DNA of 64,000 bases, taken from the NCBI RefSeq assembly GCF_009765985.1, contig NZ_LMUM01000037.1, positions 665,507 through 729,506 on the forward strand, in the 5' to 3' direction. Positions 33,723 to 42,516 of the stretch are shown piece after piece; the first letter of the stretch is position 1, and every line of letters starts with the position of its first letter. The notes under the pieces are model-generated. The model was not told the DNA's origin. It saw nothing but the letters and a program-made list of their open reading frames with translations, and searched no databases. The DNA is from Acidobacterium sp. S8. Lineage in GTDB: Bacteria > Acidobacteriota > Terriglobia > Terriglobales > Acidobacteriaceae. The position numbers and the translations under genes were made by a program.

Positions 33723-34420
33723 GACTGCGGCTCCCTCAGGATGAAACCGAGACCGCGTACCGTTTGCAAAAGCTTTACTTCAAAGGGGTCGTCTACCTTC
33801 TTTCTGAGTCGGGCCATTTGTACATCAATGACATTATTGATAGGTGTGAAGCGAGAATTTTCATGCCAGACGTCTTTCGCCAGCATCTCGCGCGAGACCG
33901 TGCGGCCGCGGTTTTCCGCCAGATAGAGCAGCAGGTCGAACTCCCGCGCCGTTAAATCCAGCTGGCCGCTATTTCGGGACGCAGTCCTGCTTTTTGTATC
34001 GATTGACAGGTCCCCTATCGTAACGAACTGGCTTGGCAAGGACATAAGAAATCTTCGTAACAGGGCGTCGATGCGGGCTGTCAATTCTGTAAAAGAGAAT
34101 GGTTTTCCAAGGTAATCGTCAGCTCCAGTTCTAAGTCCCTCGACTCTGTCCTCGACAGTGTTATGAGAAGTAAGAATCAGCACCCGCAAGTCAATGCCTT
34201 CTTTGCGGATCTGTCGCAGAACATCGAGCCCGTTCCTCTGTGGAAGAGTCAGATCGAGAAGCAGTAGATCTGGCCGAAGCGTGTGTACAAGAAAGAAGCC
34301 CTCTTCTGCTGAGTTCGCTGCGGAGACTTCGTACCCTGCAGCTTCCAGACCGGAAACCAGCGCCGCCGACATCTTTCTATCGTCCTCAATGATCAGGATT
34401 TTTGAAAGAGGCGACCCCAT
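33719..34420 (-). CDS. OmpR/PhoB-family response regulator
   Basis: The 233-residue regulator has a receiver domain (acidic pocket IIEDD, phosphoacceptor D56 in LLLLDLTLPQRNG, conserved Lys in LGKPFSF) and a winged-helix DNA-binding domain (LDLTAREFDLLLYLAENRG, VIDVQMARLRKKVDD, TVRGLGFIL). It is the first gene of the two-gene operon with the kinase. Proteins of this class bind direct repeats spaced by about 10-11 bases, and exactly such repeats lie at 34470-34498 in the shared intergenic region. It therefore likely controls the efflux operon to its right and perhaps itself. Confidence 0.94.
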   Translation of the reverse strand: MGSPLSKILIIEDDRKMSAALVSGLEAAGYEVSAANSAEEGFFLVHTLRPDLLLLDLTLPQRNGLDVLRQIRKEGIDLRVLILTSHNTVEDRVEGLRTGADDYLGKPFSFTELTARIDALLRRFLMSLPSQFVTIGDLSIDTKSRTASRNSGQLDLTAREFDLLLYLAENRGRTVSREMLAKDVWHENSRFTPINNVIDVQMARLRKKVDDPFEVKLLQTVRGLGFILREPQS

Positions 34421-34469
34421 GACTCATAATTTCGCACCCGGAGCCGAATCGACAAGTAGTCAAACGCAG

Positions 34470-34558
34470 ATGTAAGGAAAATGTAAGCCAATGTAAGGAA
34501 AGGAAATGCTCCACTGAGGTTAACCAGCCTTCCCCTGGTGTTTGGAGGAGCCTTACAT
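34470..34558. promoter_or_regulatory. ATGTAAG direct repeats, probable response-regulator operator
   Basis: ATGTAAGG (34470-34477), ATGTAAGC (34481-34488) and ATGTAAGG (34491-34498) are head-to-tail with 11- and 10-base periods, typical of OmpR/PhoB-class sites. An inverted copy, CTTACAT, lies at 34553-34558 plus the preceding bases, between the GGAGGAG ribosome site and the TTG start at 34558. The region separates the regulator gene from the efflux operon. Confidence 0.65.
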
Positions 34559-35337
34559 TGAATCGAACCATTCTTATCGGTTTGCTCTTGTCTTCGAGTG
34601 TCGCGATTGCCCAGAGCGGAAAAAATACAGCCACTCCTGCTGAACTCGATGCACCGACAACTCTGCCAATCGTCTTCACAAAGACTATTGCCGCGGATCA
34701 AACGCACGCAGGGGATATGGTCACCGCGAAGACAAGCCAGGTTGTGCACTTGTCAAACGGCGCGCTTATTCCATCTGGGGCAAAAATCACTGGCCATGTC
34801 GTCGCAGCGAATGGTTTCGCATACGACAAAACGCCGTACGCTCACCAGAGAGCCTCGACACTCACGCTCAAGTTTGATTCAGTTCAGGTCGGGGAAAGTG
34901 TCCTTCCGCTGAACGCCATGGTCCGGGCGATGGCCGATCCCATAACAAGTGAGCAGGCACATATGAAGTTGGCCACGGATATCGATTCGCAGGGAACCAC
35001 GACACAGATTGGCGGCGATCAGGTTACGCCGCGCGCATCGGAAGTTGTGAACAGCGATGGCGACGTTGTCGGTTACAACAAACATGGCGGAGTATACGCA
35101 CACCTCATTGCGAGCGGCGCATGCGATAGCAGCGACGTCGAAGTATCGATGGGAATCTATTCGGCTTCCGCATGTGGCTTATATGGATTCAACCGCGTGT
35201 CCGCAGCGGAAATGGGTTCGCAGACTCAGCCATCAATCCTGACGCTGGTGTCGACCCATGTATCTCCAAAGGTATGGAAGGACAGCACAGCGCTTCTGGA
35301 GATACTACCGTCCCAGCAGAATGCTGCCTTGCGGTAG
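34558..35337 (+). CDS. secreted hypothetical protein, first gene of the efflux operon
   Basis: TTG 34558 follows a perfect GGAGGAG at seven bases, so I accept it as the start. The 259-residue product has a signal peptide (RTILIGLLLSSSVAIAQ, cleavage near 19) and a beta-rich mature part. One segment, HLSNGALIPSGAKITGHVV, resembles proteins with a repeated solid-core barrel fold such as TrbI/VirB10-like domains in Acidobacteriota. No catalytic motif is visible. It lies under the ATGTAAG repeats and directly upstream of DUF190 and the pump, suggesting a periplasmic accessory or sensor role. It is not a known efflux component. Confidence 0.7.
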   Translation: MNRTILIGLLLSSSVAIAQSGKNTATPAELDAPTTLPIVFTKTIAADQTHAGDMVTAKTSQVVHLSNGALIPSGAKITGHVVAANGFAYDKTPYAHQRASTLTLKFDSVQVGESVLPLNAMVRAMADPITSEQAHMKLATDIDSQGTTTQIGGDQVTPRASEVVNSDGDVVGYNKHGGVYAHLIASGACDSSDVEVSMGIYSASACGLYGFNRVSAAEMGSQTQPSILTLVSTHVSPKVWKDSTALLEILPSQQNAALR

Positions 35338-35372
35338 TCGGCCTGCCGAATCCACCACTGGAGACATATTTC

Positions 35373-35726
35373 ATGTTGGAAAATGGACCGGCCGTCAAGG
35401 TTACGATCCATCTGAATCGAGATACCGGAGCAAAAGAGGGTTTTCTCGTTGACGATATCTTCGCGTTCCTGCGCAGGAGTGGTATCCAAGGCGCGACCAT
35501 GCTCCAGGCGCACGCTGGATTTGGAGCGCATCGACAGCCTCACACAACCGGCGCTGGTGACGTAGCGGGTCTCCATCTTCCGGTTGTCATTTATTTCATC
35601 GAGCGGCAGCAGAAGATCGATGAAATCCGTGACGAATTGCTGTCGATGATCACTGACGGACTAGTTGAGGCTCATCCCACAACGATTCTGAAGAATGTCT
35701 CGTCCTACGCGAAGGTAATTTCCTGA
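35373..35726 (+). CDS. DUF190 family protein
   Basis: ATG 35373, with GGAG about ten bases upstream, begins a 117-residue protein typical of DUF190: VKVTIHLNRDTGAKEGFLVD, FLRRSGIQGATMLQAHAGFG and PVVIYFIERQQKIDEI. The family has a PII-like ferredoxin fold and often sits beside CrcB fluoride exporters or transporters as a presumed regulator. Here it precedes the TolC-like gene with overlapping stop and start (TGATG). Nucleotide or metal binding is possible by analogy with PII, but unproven. Upstream coding in the same frame is the tail of a shadow frame and should be ignored. Confidence 0.85.
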   Translation: MLENGPAVKVTIHLNRDTGAKEGFLVDDIFAFLRRSGIQGATMLQAHAGFGAHRQPHTTGAGDVAGLHLPVVIYFIERQQKIDEIRDELLSMITDGLVEAHPTTILKNVSSYAKVIS

Positions 35727-37045
35727 TGAAGGCCCTTTCTTTTTGTGTCTGCATGCTTTTTACATGCTGGCTTTTCCCGGAGCGCTTTATGGCACAGGTG
35801 GCGCCCGCACCGGCCTCGTTGCAAACGCTCACTCTGGCACAAGCGGAAGCGACTGCACTAACGAATCAGCCGCGCATGCTCGCAGCACAGCTACGGAGTC
35901 AGGCATCCCAAGAGAGAATTCGCGAAACAAAATCAAGCTTTTTCCCGACGATTCAATTCAACGCGACCGGAGTTCAGGTAGCGGATACGGGCACCTCCAC
36001 GGCTGCAGGGAATATCACAACTTCATCCGTCTCGGATCGCTTTGCTTATGGTGGAAACCTGACGCAGCTCATTACGGACTTTGGCCGCACAAGCGCGTTA
36101 GTGGGAAGCGCTCGATCCACTGCCGAGGCACAAAATGATCTGGCAACGCTGACTCACGCACAGGTCCGGCTGAATGTGCGCGAGGCATACTATCAGGTGC
36201 TTGGAGCGGAGGCAGTACTGCGCGCGGCACTGGCTGCCCAAGCCAATCGGCAGCTCATTTCCCGGCAGATATCGGCTCTCGCGCAGAGCGAGCTCAAATC
36301 AACGCTCGACGTGAATTTTGCGAAAGTCCTGGAGAGCGAAGCAGAGCTTGCTGTAGTACGAGCGCAAAGTGCCGTAGCCAGGCAGAGGGCCCAGCTTGCC
36401 ACTGCGATGGGGTTGCAGCAACCTGTAACAGCTGCGCTGAGTGACGTGGCTCTCCCTCAAAATGAATCTTTGTCTTTGACCCCTGACGATCTTCTCAAAG
36501 AAGCGCAATCTCAGCGTGCCGATCTGAATGCGGCACAAGCACAGCAGCATGCGGCGAGTGAATTCGCGCTGTCAGAGAAGCGTCTTAGCTACCCCACACT
36601 GAATGTACTTGCATCAGCGGGTCAGATTCCGTATCACGACCACACCTTGCATGATGACTACGCTGCTGCGGGTTTCAATCTCAGCATTCCTGTTTTCAAC
36701 GGGGGTCGCTTTGCTGCACGTCGAAACGAAGCGGAGCAGGAAGCGGGCGCTCGGGCACACGACGTACAGCAGTTGAAGCTCGAAGTGGGTGAGCAGGTGC
36801 GTGATTCGTGGTATAGCGCCGATGAAGCCTACAAAAGCATCGATGTGACCAGCCGTCTCCTGGCTGAAAGCAAGGAGGCTCTCCGCCTGGCTCAGGATCG
36901 TTACGAAGCCGGGCTGGGAAGCATCGTCGAGCTGAATGAGGCGCAGTTGAATGAGACCTCAGCCGAAATCACGGCCGCGGACGCGACCTATACCTATCTG
37001 ACGCGCAGCGCACAACTCGACTTCGCAACAGGACTCTTGAACTGA
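35726..37045 (+). CDS. TolC-like outer-membrane efflux protein
   Basis: The 439-residue protein has a signal peptide (ALSFCVCMLFTCWLF, then ERFMAQ) and two outer-membrane-efflux repeats. The first includes LTLAQAEATALTNQPRMLAA and KSSFFPTIQFN; the second includes EFALSEKRLSYPTLNV and NLSIPVFNGGRFAARRNEAE. Long heptad-containing helices between them form the periplasmic tunnel. It makes the exit duct for the RND pump encoded two genes on. Start overlaps the DUF190 stop by one base. Family length is about 430-480, so it is complete. Confidence 0.93.
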   Translation: MKALSFCVCMLFTCWLFPERFMAQVAPAPASLQTLTLAQAEATALTNQPRMLAAQLRSQASQERIRETKSSFFPTIQFNATGVQVADTGTSTAAGNITTSSVSDRFAYGGNLTQLITDFGRTSALVGSARSTAEAQNDLATLTHAQVRLNVREAYYQVLGAEAVLRAALAAQANRQLISRQISALAQSELKSTLDVNFAKVLESEAELAVVRAQSAVARQRAQLATAMGLQQPVTAALSDVALPQNESLSLTPDDLLKEAQSQRADLNAAQAQQHAASEFALSEKRLSYPTLNVLASAGQIPYHDHTLHDDYAAAGFNLSIPVFNGGRFAARRNEAEQEAGARAHDVQQLKLEVGEQVRDSWYSADEAYKSIDVTSRLLAESKEALRLAQDRYEAGLGSIVELNEAQLNETSAEITAADATYTYLTRSAQLDFATGLLN

Positions 37046-37058
37046 AAGGCATCTACAG

Positions 37059-38276
37059 ATGGCAAGCATGAGACAAGCTACCACGCAGGTCCTGATAGCT
37101 GCGGCAGTAACCGGTCTTCTCACTTCGTGCAGATCGAATACCCAACAGGCAGACGTTGTCCCCACCGTTCCCGTGGCAACTGTCGGGCTTGCAAGTCTCG
37201 AAAACGACCTTGTGCTGACGGCAGAATTCCGTCCCTATCAGGAAGTGGATGTGATGGCCAAGATCGCCGGTTATGTAAAGAAAATAGGTGTCGATATTGG
37301 CGACCACGTGCAGCGCGATGCCATCCTGGCAACGCTGGAGGTTCCAGAGATTCAGGATGACGTAGCCAAAGCAAAGGCTGGAGTCTCTGGAGCCGAGGCA
37401 AACATTGTTACGGCGCAGGCAGCGATCGAACGCGCACATGCAGGTGCGAACATCGCTTCGCTCTCATTCAAGCGCATCCAGGATGTCGCTACGCGTGACC
37501 GTGGCCTTGTGCCAAAGCAGGAGATCGACGTCGCCCAATCGCATGATCTCGAGGCAGCGGCTCAGCTTGCAAGTGCAACCTCTGCCTTGCGATCCGCTCA
37601 GGAAAGTAAGATCGAGGCGGAATCGGAATACTCCCGCGCGATTGCCATGATGCAATACGCGACAATTCGTGCTCCGTTTACCGGCGTGATCACTAAACGT
37701 TATGCCAACACAGGCTCGATGATCCAGGCGGGTATCTCGTCGCAGACGCAGGCCATGCCCGTGGTTCGACTTGCCCAGAATGATCTTCTGCGACTGATTC
37801 TTCCTGTTCCTGTGAGCGAGGTCGCCAGCATTAGGGATGGGCAATCTGTGGATGTAAATGTCGTCAGCATCGGCCGCACGCTCCGCGGCACGGTTACACG
37901 CTACGCCGACTCCGTACAGATGGCCACACGCACGATGGATACAGAAGTTGACGTACCCAATCCCGATGGCTCGCTTGTGCCGGGTATGTATGCAGAAGTG
38001 CATTTGCACTTAGCAGCGAGACCGAACGTTCTGAGTGTTCCGATTGATGCAGTAGATGGACTCGGCACGAGCGTGCAACAGGTTTATATCGTCCGCGACG
38101 GCATGGTTCAACTCACGAATGTGAAAACAGGTTTACAAACGTCAACACGGGTCGAGATTCTTGACGGCCTCAAAAGTGGAGACAAAGTCATTGTCGGGCG
38201 ACACACTGGATTGTCCGATGGCGAGAAGGTTGAGGCGGTGCCGGCGATGTACGAATCGAGCGCCAGCCACAGCTAG
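37059..38276 (+). CDS. RND efflux periplasmic adaptor lipoprotein
   Basis: The 405-residue membrane-fusion protein has a lipoprotein signal with lipobox GLLTSC (Cys24). It then shows a barrel-sandwich hybrid (VDVMAKIAGYVKKIGVDIGD, IRAPFTGVITKRYANTGSMI), a helical hairpin with many Ala and Glu residues, a beta-barrel (DLLRLILPVPVSE) and a C-terminal membrane-proximal domain (VEILDGLKSGDKVIVG). It joins the inner-membrane pump to the TolC-like channel. The gene lies 13 bases after the TolC gene and 29 before the pump. Nothing is missing. Confidence 0.94.
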   Translation: MASMRQATTQVLIAAAVTGLLTSCRSNTQQADVVPTVPVATVGLASLENDLVLTAEFRPYQEVDVMAKIAGYVKKIGVDIGDHVQRDAILATLEVPEIQDDVAKAKAGVSGAEANIVTAQAAIERAHAGANIASLSFKRIQDVATRDRGLVPKQEIDVAQSHDLEAAAQLASATSALRSAQESKIEAESEYSRAIAMMQYATIRAPFTGVITKRYANTGSMIQAGISSQTQAMPVVRLAQNDLLRLILPVPVSEVASIRDGQSVDVNVVSIGRTLRGTVTRYADSVQMATRTMDTEVDVPNPDGSLVPGMYAEVHLHLAARPNVLSVPIDAVDGLGTSVQQVYIVRDGMVQLTNVKTGLQTSTRVEILDGLKSGDKVIVGRHTGLSDGEKVEAVPAMYESSASHS

Positions 38277-38305
38277 AACGCGTTAAGAGAGGACAAACGA
38301 GCAGC

Positions 38306-41300
38306 ATGTCGGGATTCTCCATCCGCAATCCATATCTAATTGTTGTATTGTGCCTGGTCATCATGATTCTGGGTGTAGTCAGTGTCTCTGACATGCCGGT
38401 GGACATGTTTCCGCCGATTAACCTGCCAGTGGTTGCAGTGGCTACCTTCTACTCTGGCATGCCGCCTCAGCAGATCGAAACCAATATCACTTATCACCTT
38501 GAGCGACAGTTCACTCTGGCTGCTGGAATTGACCACATGGAATCTCGGTCGCTGCCAGGCGTCAGTCTCATCAAAGTATATTTTCGTTCTGGCACTGATC
38601 CAGACGCAGATGCTTCGACGATTTCTTCGCTCGCGATGAGCGATCTGCGCGATATGCCTCCCGGCACGTATCCCCCGATCGTCTTGAAGCAGGACGCCTC
38701 CAGTATTCCTGTTGCTTTGGTACCCTTGAGCGGCTCCGGGTTGAACGAGAGCAAACTGAAAGATATTGGGCAAAATTTTGTGCGCAATCAGCTTGCAAGC
38801 GTTCCCGGCGCTTCGGTCCCTCAGCCCTTCGGCGGCCGCTGGCGTCAGATCATGCTCTACGCCGATCCCTACAAGCTGGAGGCTAATCAACTCAGCCCAA
38901 TGGATGTCGTGCGTTCGGTGAATGATGCCAATGTCATTCTTCCCGCCGGCGATGTACAGATCGGGCGTTATGACTACGACATCTACACAAACTCCATGTT
39001 GAAGGGAGCTTCGGATATCGCACAGGTCCCGCTCAAAATGGTGGGTCAGTCGCCGGTTCGGGTCGGAGATGTAGCCACTCCGCAGGATTCGTTTGGCCTG
39101 CAATACAACATCGTGCGCGTGAACGGCCAGCGTGCCGTGTACCTGCCTATCTTTAAAGCGGGCAGTGACTCAAATACGATTGCCATCGTAAACGGCGTTC
39201 AGGCGACATTGAAAAAGCTCTTCGATGTACCGGCAACTCTTAAGAGCAAAGTGGTTTTTGACCAATCGCGGTTTGTAAAAACCGCTATCGAGACATTACT
39301 CCACGAGGGTGGAGTGGGCCTGTTTCTTACCTGCCTGATGATTCTCATCTTTCTCGGCAGCGTGCGCGCAACTGTAGCCGTTTTCTTTTCGATTCCGCTG
39401 TCTCTGTTTGCCACTTTCTTTGTGTTGAAACTTACGGGGAGTTCGGTGAACAGCATGGTGCTGGGCGGTCTGGCTCTGGCACTTTCGCGCCTCATCGATA
39501 ACTCGGTTGTCGTGCTCGAAAATATCTTCCGTCATCTCGAAGGCGGGGAGTCCGCGGTTGTGGCTGCGGAAAAGGGTGGCAAAGAAGTGGCGCTTCCTGT
39601 TCTCGCAGGAACGCTGACCACAGTAGTCGTTTTCTTCCCTGTAACAATGCTCTACGGCGTTAGCAGGTTTCTCTTCTCGGCTTTGGCACTCGCCGTTGTA
39701 ATTTCACTGTTCGCGTCCTATTTTGTGGCACTCACGGTTGTGCCCCTCTTCTGTGCAAGATTTATCAAAAACGCACACGGAGATGTCATTCAAGAATCAG
39801 CAGAAGAAGAGCACTCCATCGCCCCATCGTCGACCGCGCATACATCAAGCTTATGGGCTCGATTCAATGCAAGATTCACCGCGGGCTTCGAATCTATGCT
39901 CCATCGCTACGATGTCCTGGTAGCGAAAGTCCTTGATGCTCCACGAGCAACGCTTGCGATCTTTGCCATCTTTTTCTGTGCGAGTCTGCTGCTTTTTCCC
40001 CTGTTAGGACTGTCATTTTTTCCGCGCACCGATGCTGGTCAGTTTGTCATCAACTTCAAGGCGCCCTCCGGCACAAAACTCGACGCAACCGAAGACGAAG
40101 CTGCAAGACTGGAAGGCATCGTGCGCCAGATCGTCTCGAAACACGATATGGGCATGACAGTCACGAACATCGGAGTTGATCCCGGCTTCTCCGCGCTGTT
40201 CTCATCGAATTCTGCCATGCATACCGGCTTCACTCAGGTGGCACTCACACCAGACCACAAAGTCAGCAGCTTTAGGTACATTGATGAAGTCAAGCGGACT
40301 GTAGCTCGCGAGATGCCGGAGCTGCAAACATTTTATTCATCGGGCAGTCTCGTGGATGGCGTTCTCAATATGGGAGCACCCGCACCGATCGATGTTCGCG
40401 TCACCGGAAATGACGTCAAGGCCGATTACAGTGTTGCACAGCAGATTGCTACCCGTATTCGCGCAGTTAGCGGTGTAGCGGACGTCTACATTCCGCAGGA
40501 TATTGACTATCCATCCCTGCGCATCGCTATCGACCGCACGCGTGCCAGCGAACTTGGACTGACCGAAAAGGAGGTGGTATCAAACCTCATTACAGCGCTT
40601 ACCTCCAACCAGATGATTGCTCCAAGCATCTGGATCGATCCGAACAGCGGCAACAATTACTTTCTAACTGTGATGTACAGGGAAGGTCAGGTGAAGTCAC
40701 TCGACGACCTCCGCGCAATCCCCTTGCATGGCAAAAATGTGACGCAGCCGACCCGACTCGATATGGTGGCCCATATCGAACGATTCAATGCACCAACCGA
40801 GATGGACCACACTCAGATTCGACGCGTCATGGATATTTATGTTCGTCCGCAAACAGAAGATCTCGGACGGATCGATAAAAAGATTCAGGCTATCGTCGAC
40901 TCTGCACAGCCTCCATACGGAATCGATGTGACTCTCACCGGAAGCGTCTCATCGATGAACGCCTCTTTCCACAGCTTTGCCATCGGCCTCACGTTATCCG
41001 TACTCCTGCTGTATCTGATCCTGGTTGCTCAGTTCAGATCGTTCATCGATCCGTTCATCATTCTGCTTGCTTTACCCCCCGGAATTACTGGCGTCATCGC
41101 GGCTCTGCTCCTCTGGGGTACAACGCTCAATGTGATGTCGCTAATGGGAGTCGTCATGCTGGCCGGAATCTCATTGTCGAACAGCATTCTCATTGTGGAG
41201 TTTGCTCATCATCTGCTGAAGGAAGGCATGTCGGTTAAGGAAGCAATCATCACTTCCTGCCGCGTACGTTTGCGACCGATCCTGATGACATCCCTGGCGA

Positions 41301-41467
41301 CGGTAATCGGCTTGCTTCCGATGGCGTTAAAGCTCGGCGAAGGAAGCGAGTCCTATGCGCCATTGGCCCAGGCCCTCATCGGCGGTCTCACTCTCTCGGT
41401 CTTGTTGACGATCTTCCTGGTCCCGGCCGGTTTCTACCTGGCTTATCGAAACAGGCCCGCCGAGTAG
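38306..41467 (+). CDS. RND-family efflux pump (AcrB-like, HAE group)
   Basis: The 1053-residue inner-membrane transporter has twelve predicted helices in two repeats with large periplasmic loops. It shows MPVDMFPPINLPVV near the first helix and GGLALALSRLIDNSVVVLEN in helix 4. In AcrB-type pumps helix 4 carries a pair of proton-relay aspartates (LVDDAI); here the pair is D398-N399, so one acidic residue is replaced by Asn, a feature of a distinct subgroup. The second half is normal (TLNVMSLMGVVMLAGIS, RLRPILMTSLATVIGLLPMA). With the adaptor and TolC protein it forms a tripartite drug, solvent or metal exporter. Substrate cannot be told from sequence. Confidence 0.92.
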   Translation: MSGFSIRNPYLIVVLCLVIMILGVVSVSDMPVDMFPPINLPVVAVATFYSGMPPQQIETNITYHLERQFTLAAGIDHMESRSLPGVSLIKVYFRSGTDPDADASTISSLAMSDLRDMPPGTYPPIVLKQDASSIPVALVPLSGSGLNESKLKDIGQNFVRNQLASVPGASVPQPFGGRWRQIMLYADPYKLEANQLSPMDVVRSVNDANVILPAGDVQIGRYDYDIYTNSMLKGASDIAQVPLKMVGQSPVRVGDVATPQDSFGLQYNIVRVNGQRAVYLPIFKAGSDSNTIAIVNGVQATLKKLFDVPATLKSKVVFDQSRFVKTAIETLLHEGGVGLFLTCLMILIFLGSVRATVAVFFSIPLSLFATFFVLKLTGSSVNSMVLGGLALALSRLIDNSVVVLENIFRHLEGGESAVVAAEKGGKEVALPVLAGTLTTVVVFFPVTMLYGVSRFLFSALALAVVISLFASYFVALTVVPLFCARFIKNAHGDVIQESAEEEHSIAPSSTAHTSSLWARFNARFTAGFESMLHRYDVLVAKVLDAPRATLAIFAIFFCASLLLFPLLGLSFFPRTDAGQFVINFKAPSGTKLDATEDEAARLEGIVRQIVSKHDMGMTVTNIGVDPGFSALFSSNSAMHTGFTQVALTPDHKVSSFRYIDEVKRTVAREMPELQTFYSSGSLVDGVLNMGAPAPIDVRVTGNDVKADYSVAQQIATRIRAVSGVADVYIPQDIDYPSLRIAIDRTRASELGLTEKEVVSNLITALTSNQMIAPSIWIDPNSGNNYFLTVMYREGQVKSLDDLRAIPLHGKNVTQPTRLDMVAHIERFNAPTEMDHTQIRRVMDIYVRPQTEDLGRIDKKIQAIVDSAQPPYGIDVTLTGSVSSMNASFHSFAIGLTLSVLLLYLILVAQFRSFIDPFIILLALPPGITGVIAALLLWGTTLNVMSLMGVVMLAGISLSNSILIVEFAHHLLKEGMSVKEAIITSCRVRLRPILMTSLATVIGLLPMALKLGEGSESYAPLAQALIGGLTLSVLLTIFLVPAGFYLAYRNRPAE

Positions 41468-41494
41468 TTACCGACTGACCAAAGGAGAGGAGCG

Positions 41495-42040
41495 ATGCAC
41501 TCATTGACGGACGCACTTCATACTGGGCTGCCGCGTTCCCTCCCGTTATTACCGTGATCAAGCTATCAATAGCGCTCGCGATTGGCTTAATAATCGGTTT
41601 CGAAAGACAGTGGTCGAACAAAGACTTCGGGGTACGCACCTTTAGTTTCGCTGCTTTACTCGGCGCACTCCGGCGCTCATCTCAGCACCGATGGTGCTTG
41701 TCGGTCTGGGAGGCATCATCGCGTTAGCGGTGGTGCTCAGCGTTCGCGACATTTTGGCCTCGCGCTCTGTCGAGGGCACTACATCGCTGGCTCTCATTGT
41801 CACATTCGTTCTCGGTGCGCTTAGCGGAAGCGGACATGTCTTCACTGCGACGGCATCCGGAATTGCCGTGACCTGGCTTTTATCTCTAAAGGCCCGTTCC
41901 GCGCATTCGCCGGAGGAGTGAACCCGCAGGAAATTCGGAGCGCGCTTGTTCTCGGCCTCTTCGGTTTCGTAATCTGGCCACTTCTTCCCAATGGACATCT
42001 TGATCCCTGGGGGCCTGTTCAATCCCCACGAAGCCTGCGG
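41495..42040 (+). pseudogene. MgtC/DUF4010-type membrane protein, frameshifted
   Basis: ATG 41495 has a strong ribosome site but its frame stops after 20 codons. The family sequence is spread over several frames: IKLSIALAIGLIIGFERQW and GVRTFSFAALLGAL (41554-41665), then VGLGGIIALAVVLSVRDIL and TSLALIVTFVLGALSGSGH (41691-41920), then EIRSALVLGLFGFVIWP and LLPNGHLDPWG (to about 42035). This is the MgtC N-terminal domain followed by the start of the DUF4010 domain, a group of inner-membrane proteins of uncertain role. The 3' part is lost where the next remnant begins. Last member of the efflux transcript, now inactive. Confidence 0.75.
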
Positions 42041-42048
42041 CAGTAAAA

Positions 42049-42480
42049 ATGGCACCGACCACCACTCGTTCCGCCGATGGAGCAAAGACAAGCGACGATG
42101 CCAAACAAATGTGGGAAATACCGTCCCTCGAATCTGAGATGGAGGAGTTGCGACAGAAAATTGAATCGCAACAATCGCAGATCAACTTACAACAGTCGTA
42201 AATCAACACACTCAAGCAGCAGTTGTCGGATGCGGTGTTGAATTATAGCAACACCAGACTCTCTCAGGCAGCAATCAGCAGCAAAACACCGACGCTGTCG
42301 CCACCTCGAAGGCGCTGTATCTGAGATTCGTACTCGAGCACCGCTTCTGGTGCAAAAGGCACAAACATCGCAAGGATCTCAAACGACTGACGAAGCTCCC
42401 GAGGCGATTCGCTACAAGGGAGAGTATCGTGCCAGGGGGCTTTCTGGCAGGCGAGAGCATTATCGGCTTATCAGCCTTCT
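42049..42480 (+). pseudogene. DcaP-like outer-membrane porin, N-terminal remnant with a nonsense codon
   Basis: From ATG 42049 one frame encodes a coiled coil (LESEMEELRQKIESQQSQ, then INLQQS), is stopped by TAA at 42199-42201, and continues in frame with INTLKQQLSDAVLNYSN. The TAA most likely replaces a Gln codon (CAA). Further on, shifted frames give DEAPEAIRYKG and VPGGFLAGESI, the hallmark start of DcaP-like porins, and then the sequence ends at 42480. The signal peptide and the whole barrel are missing. Such porins import sugars or acids across the outer membrane; this copy is dead. Confidence 0.6.
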
Positions 42481-42516
42481 TCACGCAGGGATTGGATGGT
42501 ATAAGCGAGATTTCTT

